This document shows, piece by piece, positions 34,747 through 42,968 of a stretch of 64,000 bases of DNA. This DNA is from JBGTGT01 sp051439375 (GTDB lineage Bacteria > Cyanobacteriota > Cyanobacteriia > Cyanobacteriales > Microcystaceae), in contig JBFRWB010000192.1 of assembly GCA_051439375.1 (NCBI GenBank), forward strand, positions 26,054 to 90,053, written 5' to 3'. Position numbers and translations under genes: made by a program. The first letter of the stretch is position 1. Each line of letters begins with the position of its first letter. The notes under the pieces were generated by a model that was not told where the DNA came from, made no database searches, and saw only the letters and a list, made by a program, of their open reading frames with translations.

Positions 34747-35190
34747 ATGAAGCTAACAACTCGCAGTCATTATAGTGTCAAAGCTCTTTTGGATCTCAGT
34801 CTGCAACCTAATTATGGACCGGCTTCGGTAAAAGCGATCGCAACTCGACAGGAGATCCCCGCCCCCTATTTAGAAAAATTGTTGATGGAAATGCGACGGG
34901 CGGGGTTAGTTCTTTCCCATCGTGGCCCTCAAGGTGGCTATCAATTAGCAACCCATCCCAGTCAAATTTCTTTGGGGCAAATTTTAGAGGCAGTTGGGGA
35001 AACGATTAATCCCCTTCCCCATCATCAACCGAAGGATAAAATAGCAGAAGATTGGGTCACTCATAGTCTTTGGCAACGACTACATCATAAACTTAAAGAG
35101 GCGTTATACCAGATTACTTTAGCCGATCTCTACTATGATGCAAGAAGTTGGCAAGCTGCCCAAGGAGATAAAATCAGTTTTGTTGTTTAA
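34747..35190 (+). CDS. Rrf2-family transcriptional regulator lacking cysteines
   Basis: Winged-helix regulator of the Rrf2/IscR family, about 147 residues. The DNA-binding domain is typical: MKLTTRSHYSVKALLDLSLQ at the start, EIPAPYLEKLLMEMRRAGLV near 40-59, SHRGPQGGYQLATHP near 61-75 and ISLGQILEAVGE near 78-89. Most family members bind an Fe-S cluster through three Cys in the segment after residue 90. Here that segment (TINPLPHHQPKDKIAEDWV) has none, and the whole protein contains no cysteine. The start at 34747 fits the family better than the ATG at 34738. It may be cotranscribed with the GFA-type gene 14 bases downstream. Confidence 0.9.
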   Translation: MKLTTRSHYSVKALLDLSLQPNYGPASVKAIATRQEIPAPYLEKLLMEMRRAGLVLSHRGPQGGYQLATHPSQISLGQILEAVGETINPLPHHQPKDKIAEDWVTHSLWQRLHHKLKEALYQITLADLYYDARSWQAAQGDKISFVV

Positions 35191-35204
35191 GGGAAAAATG
35201 AGCT

Positions 35205-35606
35205 ATGGCAAATCTTCAATCATCTTCTATCTATGAAGGAGGCTGTCACTGTGGGGCAGTACGCTTCCGAGTGACTATTACTTGCTTTGAGATCATTGAC
35301 TGCAATTGTTCCATTTGCCGTAAAAAAGGCTTTCTCCATTTGATCGTTCCGCCTGAACAGTTTACCCTAATTAAAGGAGAGGAGGCGTTAGCTACCTATC
35401 ATTTTAATACGGGCATTGCTCAACATTATTTTTGCCGAACCTGTGGAATTCACCCCTTTTATCGTCCCCGTTCTCACCCTAATCATATCGATGTTAATGT
35501 ACGCTGTCTTGACAAAATAGAACTTTCCCAGTTTAAAATTAAGCCTTTTGATGGTGGCAATTGGGAAGAAAATGTGGCTCAAATTCAAGGGAGTCTCCCA
35601 GAATGA
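35205..35606 (+). CDS. GFA-family (CENP-V/GFA domain) zinc protein
   Basis: Cysteine-rich zinc-binding protein related to glutathione-dependent formaldehyde-activating enzymes; the actual substrate is not known for most members. Motifs are GGCHCGAVRFRV near residues 12-23, CNCSICRKKGFLHLIV near 35-50 and CRTCGIHPFYRPRSHP near 86-101, giving the usual two zinc sites. Length 133 aa is normal. The stop codon overlaps the cobD start (ATGA), so the two are translationally coupled. Confidence 0.9.
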   Translation: MANLQSSSIYEGGCHCGAVRFRVTITCFEIIDCNCSICRKKGFLHLIVPPEQFTLIKGEEALATYHFNTGIAQHYFCRTCGIHPFYRPRSHPNHIDVNVRCLDKIELSQFKIKPFDGGNWEENVAQIQGSLPE

Positions 35607-36568
35607 TAGTTGAAAGTAAGAGCGCAATCGCTCTAGTAGGGGCTACAATCTTAGACTATGCGATCGGTGATCCGTGGGGATGGATTCATCCAGTTCAAGT
35701 GATGGGTTGGTTCATTTCCCATTTAAGCCAATTAATCCTTGATTATTGTCCCCAAAAATGGCAACGTCGTCTAGGGGGAATTGCCCTTGGCTTAATAATA
35801 ATTATAGGTAGTGGCCTAAGTGGCTGGTTGCTGATTACCTTGGCCACTCGTCTTAATTCCTTGCTCGGATTATTATTAGAAATTATCTTACTCGCCAGTT
35901 GCTTTGCTGGCCGAAGTTTACGATTAGCAGCAAGGGATGTTCTTGCTCCCTTAATCGCAGGAAAAACGGCGATCGCACGGCAAAAGTTAAGTCAATATGT
36001 AGGACGAGATACGGAACAGCTTTCTGAGGGGGAAATTCTTCGAGCAACGGTGGAGACTGTCGCAGAAAATGGGGTAGATGGTGTTACCAGTCCCCTCTTT
36101 TATGCTATTCTTGGACTGTTTTTTCCCGCCATTGGAAGCGTTCCTTTCACCCTTGCTTATAAAGCTTCTAGTACATTAGATTCTATGATTGGCTATCGTC
36201 AACATCCCTACACGGAGATCGGTTGGTTTAGTGCCAGATTAGAGGATCAATTAACTTGGTTTCCCTGTCGATTAACGGTGCTAACCTTGGCGATCTTGTC
36301 AGGTAAACCTAAATATGTTTTATCGATTTGTTATCGCGATGGACGACAAGATCCGAGTCCCAATTCAGGTTGGAGTGAAGCAGTTTATGCTGCTATTTTA
36401 GGGATACAGTTGGGGGGAAAGAACACTTATCAGGGAGTGGTCAAGATAAAACCTTTATTGGGCGATCATGTGTCCGCTATTACCCCAGAAACAGTTAATC
36501 ATGCTCTAAATCTGACGCGAAAGGTTTGTTTACTATGGTTAGGTTTAGCGATCGCCTCAAGTAAATAA
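35603..36568 (+). CDS. cobD: Adenosylcobinamide-phosphate synthase (CobD/CbiB)
   Basis: Membrane enzyme that attaches the aminopropanol arm to adenosylcobyric acid in cobalamin synthesis. The ATG at 35603 overlaps the preceding stop codon; an in-frame ATG at 35561 lies inside the GFA gene and adds unrelated residues. Landmarks are LDYAIGDPWGWIHPVQVMGW near 15-34, SQYVGRDTEQLSEGEI near 128-143, VAENGVDGVTSPLFYAILG near 153-171, AYKASSTLDSMIGYRQ near 185-200 and DGRQDPSPNSGWSEAVYAAI near 255-274. Several membrane helices lie between them. Length (321 aa) is standard. Confidence 0.95.
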   Translation: MIVESKSAIALVGATILDYAIGDPWGWIHPVQVMGWFISHLSQLILDYCPQKWQRRLGGIALGLIIIIGSGLSGWLLITLATRLNSLLGLLLEIILLASCFAGRSLRLAARDVLAPLIAGKTAIARQKLSQYVGRDTEQLSEGEILRATVETVAENGVDGVTSPLFYAILGLFFPAIGSVPFTLAYKASSTLDSMIGYRQHPYTEIGWFSARLEDQLTWFPCRLTVLTLAILSGKPKYVLSICYRDGRQDPSPNSGWSEAVYAAILGIQLGGKNTYQGVVKIKPLLGDHVSAITPETVNHALNLTRKVCLLWLGLAIASSK

Positions 36569-36627
36569 ACCCTTGTTTGTAATTTATTAGTAAATTTCAT
36601 ATTACATAAACAAACAGTATTATCACA

Positions 36628-37569
36628 ATGCAAAAACTATCAGGTCAAGAAATCTATCAAAAAATTTATGACAGTATAGAAACAGTGATTAGGGGGCAAC
36701 AGCAAGGCATTCGTCAATTATTAGCAGCTTTTCTCAGTGGAGGTCATGTTTTGCTTGAAGACTATCCCGGAACGGGAAAAACCACTTTAGCAAAGACGCT
36801 GGCCTATTGTTTAGAAGCGAGTTTCAAACGGATTCAATTTACCCCAGATTTACTTCCCTCGGATATTTTAGGTGTTTCCATTTTTGATCAAAAAGAGCAA
36901 CTTTTTAACTTTCATGAAGGCCCAATTTTTGCCCATATTGTCCTAGCTGACGAAATTAATCGAGCCTCTCCTCGAACTCAATCCGCTTTACTAGAGGCAA
37001 TGGCTGAAACACAAGTTAGTGTGGATGGTCAAGTCCGTCCCTTACCCCAACCGTTTTTTGTCATTGCGACGCAAAATCCAGTGGAATCCCACGGAACGTA
37101 TCCCTTACCTGAAGCTCAAATGGATAGATTTGCCCTTAAGTTTAGTTTAGGCTATCTTCCACCAGAGGAAGAAGTCAAAATTCTGGCTGCACAAATCGAA
37201 GGACATCCAATCACGAGCTTACAGCCTTGTCTTACATTAAAAGAAATAAATTTACTCAGGCAACAAGTCAAGCAAATTCGTATTAGTGAGGAATTAAAGC
37301 GTTATATTGTCGATATTGTTTATCAAACTCGCTGTGTCAATGGAGTTCAATTAGGGGCCAGTCCTCGCGCCTCAATTGCGCTGATGAAAATTGCTCAAGC
37401 ATTGGCTTTATTTGATGATTGCGAATTTGTGACCCCAGAACATATTCAAGAATTAGCAGTACCAACCATTGCTCATCGTTTGGTGATGGATACTCAAGCT
37501 AAATTTTCTGGGCAGACGGCAGAAATGATCGTAGAAGAAATTGTGCGATCGCTTAAAGTTCCTAGCTAA
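36628..37569 (+). CDS. MoxR-family AAA+ ATPase
   Basis: AAA+ ATPase of the MoxR group, chaperone-like proteins that activate or assemble partner complexes. Walker A is EDYPGTGKTTLAKTLAY near 44-60, Walker B IVLADEINRASPRTQSALLE near 107-126, then FVIATQNPVESHGTYPLPEA near 147-166 with the sensor, and GASPRASIALMKIAQALALF with the sensor-2 Arg. It is the first gene of a run with DUF58 and transglutaminase genes, the classical MoxR gene neighbourhood, with 22 bases to the next gene. Length 313 aa is standard. Confidence 0.94.
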   Translation: MQKLSGQEIYQKIYDSIETVIRGQQQGIRQLLAAFLSGGHVLLEDYPGTGKTTLAKTLAYCLEASFKRIQFTPDLLPSDILGVSIFDQKEQLFNFHEGPIFAHIVLADEINRASPRTQSALLEAMAETQVSVDGQVRPLPQPFFVIATQNPVESHGTYPLPEAQMDRFALKFSLGYLPPEEEVKILAAQIEGHPITSLQPCLTLKEINLLRQQVKQIRISEELKRYIVDIVYQTRCVNGVQLGASPRASIALMKIAQALALFDDCEFVTPEHIQELAVPTIAHRLVMDTQAKFSGQTAEMIVEEIVRSLKVPS

Positions 37570-37591
37570 ATTTAAGTTCGAGGAAAGTTAG

Positions 37592-38935
37592 ATGACAAAG
37601 CTTATTTATCACCTACTATGTTGGGTTGTCATTCTCGAAAAATGGGGAAAACATTACTTGACCCTCAGTGGTGCTTCAGTGCTGATTATGCTCATTTTCA
37701 CCTTAGTCATTGGCCTTGATACCCGTCAAAGTAAAGCCTATCAAATTGCCATGTTTTTACTATTTGTTATCTTTCTAGCAGTTCTGGCAAGTCGTTTTGG
37801 CAAGATTCCTATCTCTATCACCCGAACCTTACCCCGTTTTGCTTCAGTTGGTATCCCATTATCCTATCGAGTAACGCTAGAAAATAAAACTCACAAAACA
37901 CAAAGAGATTTGAAAATTAGAGAAATAATTAGTGATTTACGGCCGACTTACCTCGAATTCTACCAAGCTGTTAAAAATTCATCAAAAAGAAGTAATTATC
38001 TTTTAAAACATTGGCAACAATGGAATCGTTTAATTAAAAAAAAGCAGTTAATCAAAACTAAAGTTATTGCACTACCCATTCTTCCACCTCATAGTAAAAC
38101 AGAAATTAAATTAGAAATCATTCCTTTACATCGAGGTCAAGTCAATTTACAGGGATTAATTTTAACACGGGCTGATCCCTTGGGATTATTTAATCAATTA
38201 AAACGCTTTGTTTTAAGAGATAGCTGTTATATTTTGCCAACTCGTTACCCGATTCCTCCTATACCCCTTAGTGGTTCTCGTAAATATCAATCGGGGGGCA
38301 TTTCTTTAGCATCATCTGTAGGAGATTCAGAGGAATTTATGGCTCTAAGAGAATATCGCCCAGGCGATCCATTACGCAAAATTCACTGGCGAAGTTGGGC
38401 AAAAGTTGGTAAAATCATTGTTAGAGAAGAAGAGGATGAATTTTTTGTCCGTCATGCTTTAATCCTAGATACCTTTGCATCAGAAAATGAAGATGAAGCA
38501 CTAGAAGAGGCAATCTCAGTAGCAGCTTCTTTTGCTTGTCAGGTACAAACCCAAGATTCCCTATTAGATTTAATGTTTATTGGGACACAAGCTTATTGTT
38601 TCACGTCTGGTCGTAGCATAGGATATACTGAGGAAATGTTAGAGATTTTAGCGTCTGTATCGGCTTGTATCGATCAATCTTTTGAAAGTTTGAATGCTTT
38701 AGTCTTAAGCCGTATCCACTTACTCAGTGGTTGTATTTGTATTTTTTTAAAGTGGGATCAATCAAGACAAACCTTGGTAAACTATTTAAGGCGGTTACGC
38801 CTACCGACGTTAGTATTAGTTGTGGTAAAAGATGATTCTTTGATACCAAAAGATGATAATGGGAAAGAGCAATTAGCAGAGAAGATTCATTATCTACGAC
38901 TCGGACAAATTCCAGAAGATTTATTCAAACTCTAA
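37592..38935 (+). CDS. DUF58 family membrane protein
   Basis: Partner protein of MoxR ATPases. Two N-terminal membrane segments (about 25-42 and 52-68) are followed by a beta-rich extracytoplasmic or cytoplasmic domain. The C-terminal DUF58 domain has the signature DSEEFMALREYRPGDPLRKI followed by HWRSWAKVGKIIVREEE near 257-285. After that comes a von Willebrand A-like segment (HALILDTF...). Such proteins are thought to bind partners through the vWA-like fold. It is 24 bases from the transglutaminase gene, so one operon is likely. Confidence 0.9.
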   Translation: MTKLIYHLLCWVVILEKWGKHYLTLSGASVLIMLIFTLVIGLDTRQSKAYQIAMFLLFVIFLAVLASRFGKIPISITRTLPRFASVGIPLSYRVTLENKTHKTQRDLKIREIISDLRPTYLEFYQAVKNSSKRSNYLLKHWQQWNRLIKKKQLIKTKVIALPILPPHSKTEIKLEIIPLHRGQVNLQGLILTRADPLGLFNQLKRFVLRDSCYILPTRYPIPPIPLSGSRKYQSGGISLASSVGDSEEFMALREYRPGDPLRKIHWRSWAKVGKIIVREEEDEFFVRHALILDTFASENEDEALEEAISVAASFACQVQTQDSLLDLMFIGTQAYCFTSGRSIGYTEEMLEILASVSACIDQSFESLNALVLSRIHLLSGCICIFLKWDQSRQTLVNYLRRLRLPTLVLVVVKDDSLIPKDDNGKEQLAEKIHYLRLGQIPEDLFKL

Positions 38936-38959
38936 TTAGTTACTTTATACTCTTGGATC

Positions 38960-40932
38960 ATGAAAAAACTACCCCCTTTTTTGTTAGGTATATCCCTTCT
39001 CTTTTGGGGATGGCAAACAGATATCTCTGTTTGGGGTTTAGGATTACCAATGGCTATATTGGTTGAAAGTTCTTATTGGCTTGAGCGGCGATGGGATGTC
39101 CCTGATCGAACTTTCCAAAGTCTTGCCAAGATTACGCTAATAATCACTATTGCTCTCTACTTTTTGAGCTTATTTCAATCCCTTACTTTTATTTATACCC
39201 TGATTCAACTTTTACCTATTCTTTTATTTCCTTTGTTCATCACGCAAATTTATTCTAGTCGCGATGAAATTAATATTTATTTACTCTTGTCCTTTTTTAA
39301 AGTTCCTAAATCTACCCGATCGCCTTTGACAATTAATCTGGAAATTCCTTATCTTTTTATGATTATCTTAGCTGCTAGTGCGGGAAATCAGCAATCACCT
39401 TGGTTTTATGGAGGAATGTTTCTTATTATTGGGACTTTTTTCTGGAAAATCCGCAGTCAACGTCATTCATTGCTTATTTGGCTACTTTTATTATCAATGG
39501 CGGGTTTATTAGGATTATGGAGTTCTTCGCAACTATATCAATTACAAGGATATGTAGAACAATCTACTGAACAATGGTTTGAGAATTTTTTTCAACCGAA
39601 TGATCCGCTAAAAACTAATACAAGAATCGGAGATTTAGGAAGTCTTAAACAATCTAATGAGATTAGATTTAGAGTTAAAATAAATCCTCTCAATCAAGAA
39701 TTATTTAAAGTCAGACAAGCTACCTATAATCGTTATCAATCTCCCATTTGGGTGGCTAAAGGCTCTCAGTTTAGAGAAATCAAGCCTCTTAATGGAAGTA
39801 GAGACTGGCCGATTGCTTTATCTAATCAGAATGCCGATCCTTTATCCTTAACAATTTATGATTTTTTCCCAGAGAAAAAAGGACTCCTTAAACAACCCAA
39901 TGGAGCATATAATATTAGCAATAAATTCATCACTAAACTGAAAAAAAGTCAATATGGCTCTGTCAGAGTGAATAGTCAAAATAAATGGTTAAGTTATGAT
40001 GTTTCATTTCAACCGAGTCAGAATTTTGATGCTTTGCCAGATGAGACAGATTTAGAAGTTCCCATTTCCGAAAAAAAGCCTTAAGAAAAATTATAGATGA
40101 ATTCAAGATTGATCAAAAAAACGATCAAGAAAAAGTCAAGCAGATCGAATCCTTTTTTGCTAACCACTTTGGCTATTCCTTGAAATTTGAGAACGCAGAA
40201 GGAAAACCTAAATCCCTCACCTCTTTTTTATTAACAAATCGTTCAGGCCATTGTGAATATTTTGCGACAGCTACGACTTTACTTTTAAGAGAAGTTGGAA
40301 TTCCGTCTCGTTATGTTATAGGATATGTCGTTGCTGAGTACAGTCCTTTAGAAAGACTTTATATTGTACGAAGTCGCCACGCTCATGCTTGGACTTTGGC
40401 CTATATTGATGGAAGCTGGCAAGAGATTGATACAACGCCTTCTAATTGGTTTAGTTTAGAAGAACAAGAGTTACCTCAAGCGGGTTTAGTGAGTAAGTTT
40501 CTAGGATTTATCCATTTTAAAATTAGTCAAGGTTTGCAATGGATTATCCAGCAATCTTGGTTTAAATATAGTAGCTTGCTCATTCCTTTATTTCTCATTT
40601 TTCGCTGGTCAAAAATTTGGCAGAAAATCGCAAAACCCTCGGAAAAATTTCCCAAAAAATCGCCAAAAACCCCTACTGATTTTTCTTCTGCACTGAATTT
40701 AATTGAACAGTCTTTAAATAAAAGAGGTCTATGGCGTTTTCCTTCTGAAACATTTAAGCAATGGTTTATGAGGCTCAAAAAAGAAAATATAGCAGTGGGA
40801 ACATGGGAAGAGTTACTACCTATTATTGAGCTTTATTATCGTGAGCGTTTTGATCCTCAAGGGGTTACGCCATCACAGCATGAACAACTGGTTATTTTAG
40901 TAAAAGCTTGGTTGAAAAAATGGCCGATTTAG
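38960..40932 (+). CDS. TgpA-type membrane transglutaminase-like protein; frame changes at A-AAA-AAG
   Basis: The first frame (38960-40084, 374 aa) encodes several N-terminal membrane helices, including segments near 8-36, 60-95 and 130-185, and a periplasmic beta-rich part. It stops at TAA 40082-40084. Homologous sequence continues in the -1 frame (ALRKIIDEFKIDQKNDQEKV... to 40932), with the transglutaminase core: Cys in RSGHCEYFATATTLLLREVG, His in RSRHAHAWTLAYIDG, and Asp in WQEIDTTPSNW. Another membrane helix and a DUF4129-like tail follow. The switch occurs in seven A residues (40071-40077) plus G: the in-frame heptamer A AAA AAG at 40072-40078. The second part has no proper start codon of its own. 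Either the gene uses -1 frameshifting, or it is a pseudogene or carries a homopolymer error. Confidence 0.85.
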
Positions 40933-41337
40933 CAACCCTATAACTTACTTCCCTTGCTTGTCTTAACTTCTAATTTTTTCGCTTATCAATGTGTCCAGTT
41001 GTTGATTTAGGTCTTCAACTAACCTTAGCATCTTCTGAATTTTTAGGTGATACCAGTCGTGCGATCGCTTTCAACCTATTGAGTATAAATAATTAAAACT
41101 AATGCTAACTCTACTATGGCGCATTCTTTTGATCTGTCATGTATATCACATCCCAAAACATTAAGAATCATGACACTTAAACAACTAAAAAGTTGCTAAA
41201 CTCTAGACACCATAACCCTTTTACCCCATTTTCCTAAATGTAACGATATTTAAGCGGTTGCTCATTCGTTGCAACAACTTTGAGACAATAAACCCTTAGA
41301 TGTTGTTATTTTTCGCTCCAACCATCAGGAGAACTCT
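40933..41337. other. Intergenic region upstream of chlB
   Basis: A 405-base stretch without a supported gene. It contains one HIP1 octamer near 41060. The end of the region carries the ribosome binding site of chlB (AGGAG, 41327-41331). I see no recognisable riboswitch or RNA gene; the chlB promoter should lie here but I cannot place it confidently. Confidence 0.4.
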
Positions 41338-42864
41338 ATGAAATTAGCTTACTGGATGTATGCTGGACCCGCACATATTGGTACACTCAGAATTGCCAGT
41401 TCTTTTAAGAATGTTCATGCTATCATGCACGCCCCCCTAGGCGACGACTATTTTAACGTAATGCGGTCAATGTTGGAACGAGAACGGGATTTTACCCCGG
41501 TTACAGCTAGTATTGTTGATCGCAATGTCCTCGCACGGGGATCACAAGAAAAGGTGGTTGATAATATTGTGCGTAAGGATGGAGAAGAAAACCCTGATTT
41601 AATTGTACTAACTCCCACTTGCACCTCTAGCATCTTACAGGAAGACTTGCATAATTTTGTTGATCGCGCTCAAATGGATGCTAAGGGAGATGTACTGTTA
41701 GCGGATGTTAATCACTATCGGTTTAATGAGTTACAAGCAGCAGACCGCACTTTAGGACAGATTGTACAGTTTTATTTAGAAAAGGCTCGTAAAAAAGACC
41801 AATTACCCCAAGGGAAGACGGAAAAACCTTCGGTTAATATTATTGGAATGACCACATTAGGATTCCATAATCAGCACGATTGTACCGAATTAAAACGCTT
41901 AATGCGGGATTTAGGAATAGAAGTTAATGAAGTGATTCCCGACGGCGCATCGGTGCATAATTTAAAGAATTTACCCAAAGCATGGTTTAATTTAGTTCCT
42001 TATCGGGAAGTAGGGCTAAGAGCAGCGCAGTATCTTGAATCTGAGTTTGATATCCCTTATGTTGATATTACCCCAATGGGTGTGGTAGAAACAGCCCGTT
42101 GTATTCGCAAGATTCAGCAGTTATTGAATGAACAAGGCGCAAACGTTGACTATGAAGATTATATCAACGAACAGACCTTATATGTGTCTCAAGCTGCATG
42201 GTTTTCTCGTTCGATTGACTGTCAGAATTTAACGGGGAAAAAAGCGGTGGTATTTGGGGATAATACCCATGCTGCTGCTATGACTAAGATTTTAGCGCGA
42301 GAAATGGGGATTCATGTGGTGTTAGCAGGGACTTATTGCAAGTATGACGCAGACTGGTTTAAGGAACAAGTGGGTGAGTATTGTGATGAGGTATTAATTA
42401 GTGAGGATAATGGAGAAATTGGGGATGCAATTGCTAAAATTGAACCTGCTGCTATTTTTGGTACACAAATGGAGCGTCATGTAGGAAAACGCTTAAATAT
42501 TCCCTGTGGTGTGATTGCAGCACCGATTCACATCCAGAATTTCCCTCTGGGGTATAAGCCTTTTTGTGGTTATGAAGGAACGAATCAAATTGCTGATTTG
42601 GTCTATAATTCTTTTACTTTGGGAATGGAAGATCATTTATTAGAAATCTTTGGCGGCCATGATACCAAAGAAGTAATTACTAAGGGAATTTCGGCTGATT
42701 CTGATCTTAATTGGAATAAAGAAGCGCAAGCAGAATTGAATAAAGTTCCGGGGTTTGTGCGAGGTAAAGTCAAACGGAATACGGAGAAGTTTGCACGGGA
42801 AAGGGGGTTATCGGAGATTAACCTTGAGGTAATGTATGCAGCGAAAGAAGCGGTTGGGGCCTAA
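41338..42864 (+). CDS. chlB: Light-independent protochlorophyllide reductase subunit B
   Basis: With ChlN forms the NB component of the dark-operative protochlorophyllide reductase, a nitrogenase-like enzyme that makes chlorophyllide without light. The 508 residues begin MKLAYWMYAGPAHIGTLRIA. LTPTCTSSILQEDLHNF near 92-108 contains a cluster-ligand Cys, IGMTTLGFHNQHDC is near 168-181, and GVIAAPIHIQNFPLGYKPFC near 396-415 is typical. The C-terminal domain (after about 430) ends VMYAAKEAVGA. AGGAG precedes the ATG. chlN and chlL are not adjacent. A strong terminator follows. Confidence 0.97.
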   Translation: MKLAYWMYAGPAHIGTLRIASSFKNVHAIMHAPLGDDYFNVMRSMLERERDFTPVTASIVDRNVLARGSQEKVVDNIVRKDGEENPDLIVLTPTCTSSILQEDLHNFVDRAQMDAKGDVLLADVNHYRFNELQAADRTLGQIVQFYLEKARKKDQLPQGKTEKPSVNIIGMTTLGFHNQHDCTELKRLMRDLGIEVNEVIPDGASVHNLKNLPKAWFNLVPYREVGLRAAQYLESEFDIPYVDITPMGVVETARCIRKIQQLLNEQGANVDYEDYINEQTLYVSQAAWFSRSIDCQNLTGKKAVVFGDNTHAAAMTKILAREMGIHVVLAGTYCKYDADWFKEQVGEYCDEVLISEDNGEIGDAIAKIEPAAIFGTQMERHVGKRLNIPCGVIAAPIHIQNFPLGYKPFCGYEGTNQIADLVYNSFTLGMEDHLLEIFGGHDTKEVITKGISADSDLNWNKEAQAELNKVPGFVRGKVKRNTEKFARERGLSEINLEVMYAAKEAVGA

Positions 42865-42894
42865 TTAATTGGGTGATTATTTAATCATTTGTCG

Positions 42895-42923
42895 GGGCAT
42901 AATATTATTATGCCCTTTATTTG
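42895..42923 (+). terminator. Intrinsic terminator of chlB
   Basis: Perfect 9-bp stem GGGCATAAT / ATTATGCCC (42895-42903, 42907-42915), loop ATT, followed by TTTATTTG, 30 bases after the stop codon. It could also serve the converging gene on the other strand only weakly. Confidence 0.8.
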
Positions 42924-42968
42924 TGAGCTTTTCTATAAGAAAGACGCACTATAGCCTTAGTCCTAATC

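Noticed and set aside
40180..40932. Separate 250-codon transglutaminase gene starting at 40180
   Set aside because: Its first codon is TTG inside the conserved domain, without a ribosome binding site; homology extends upstream to the frameshift, so it is the second part of one gene.
40933..41337. Cobalamin or other riboswitch upstream of chlB
   Set aside because: No conserved box or typical pairing found.
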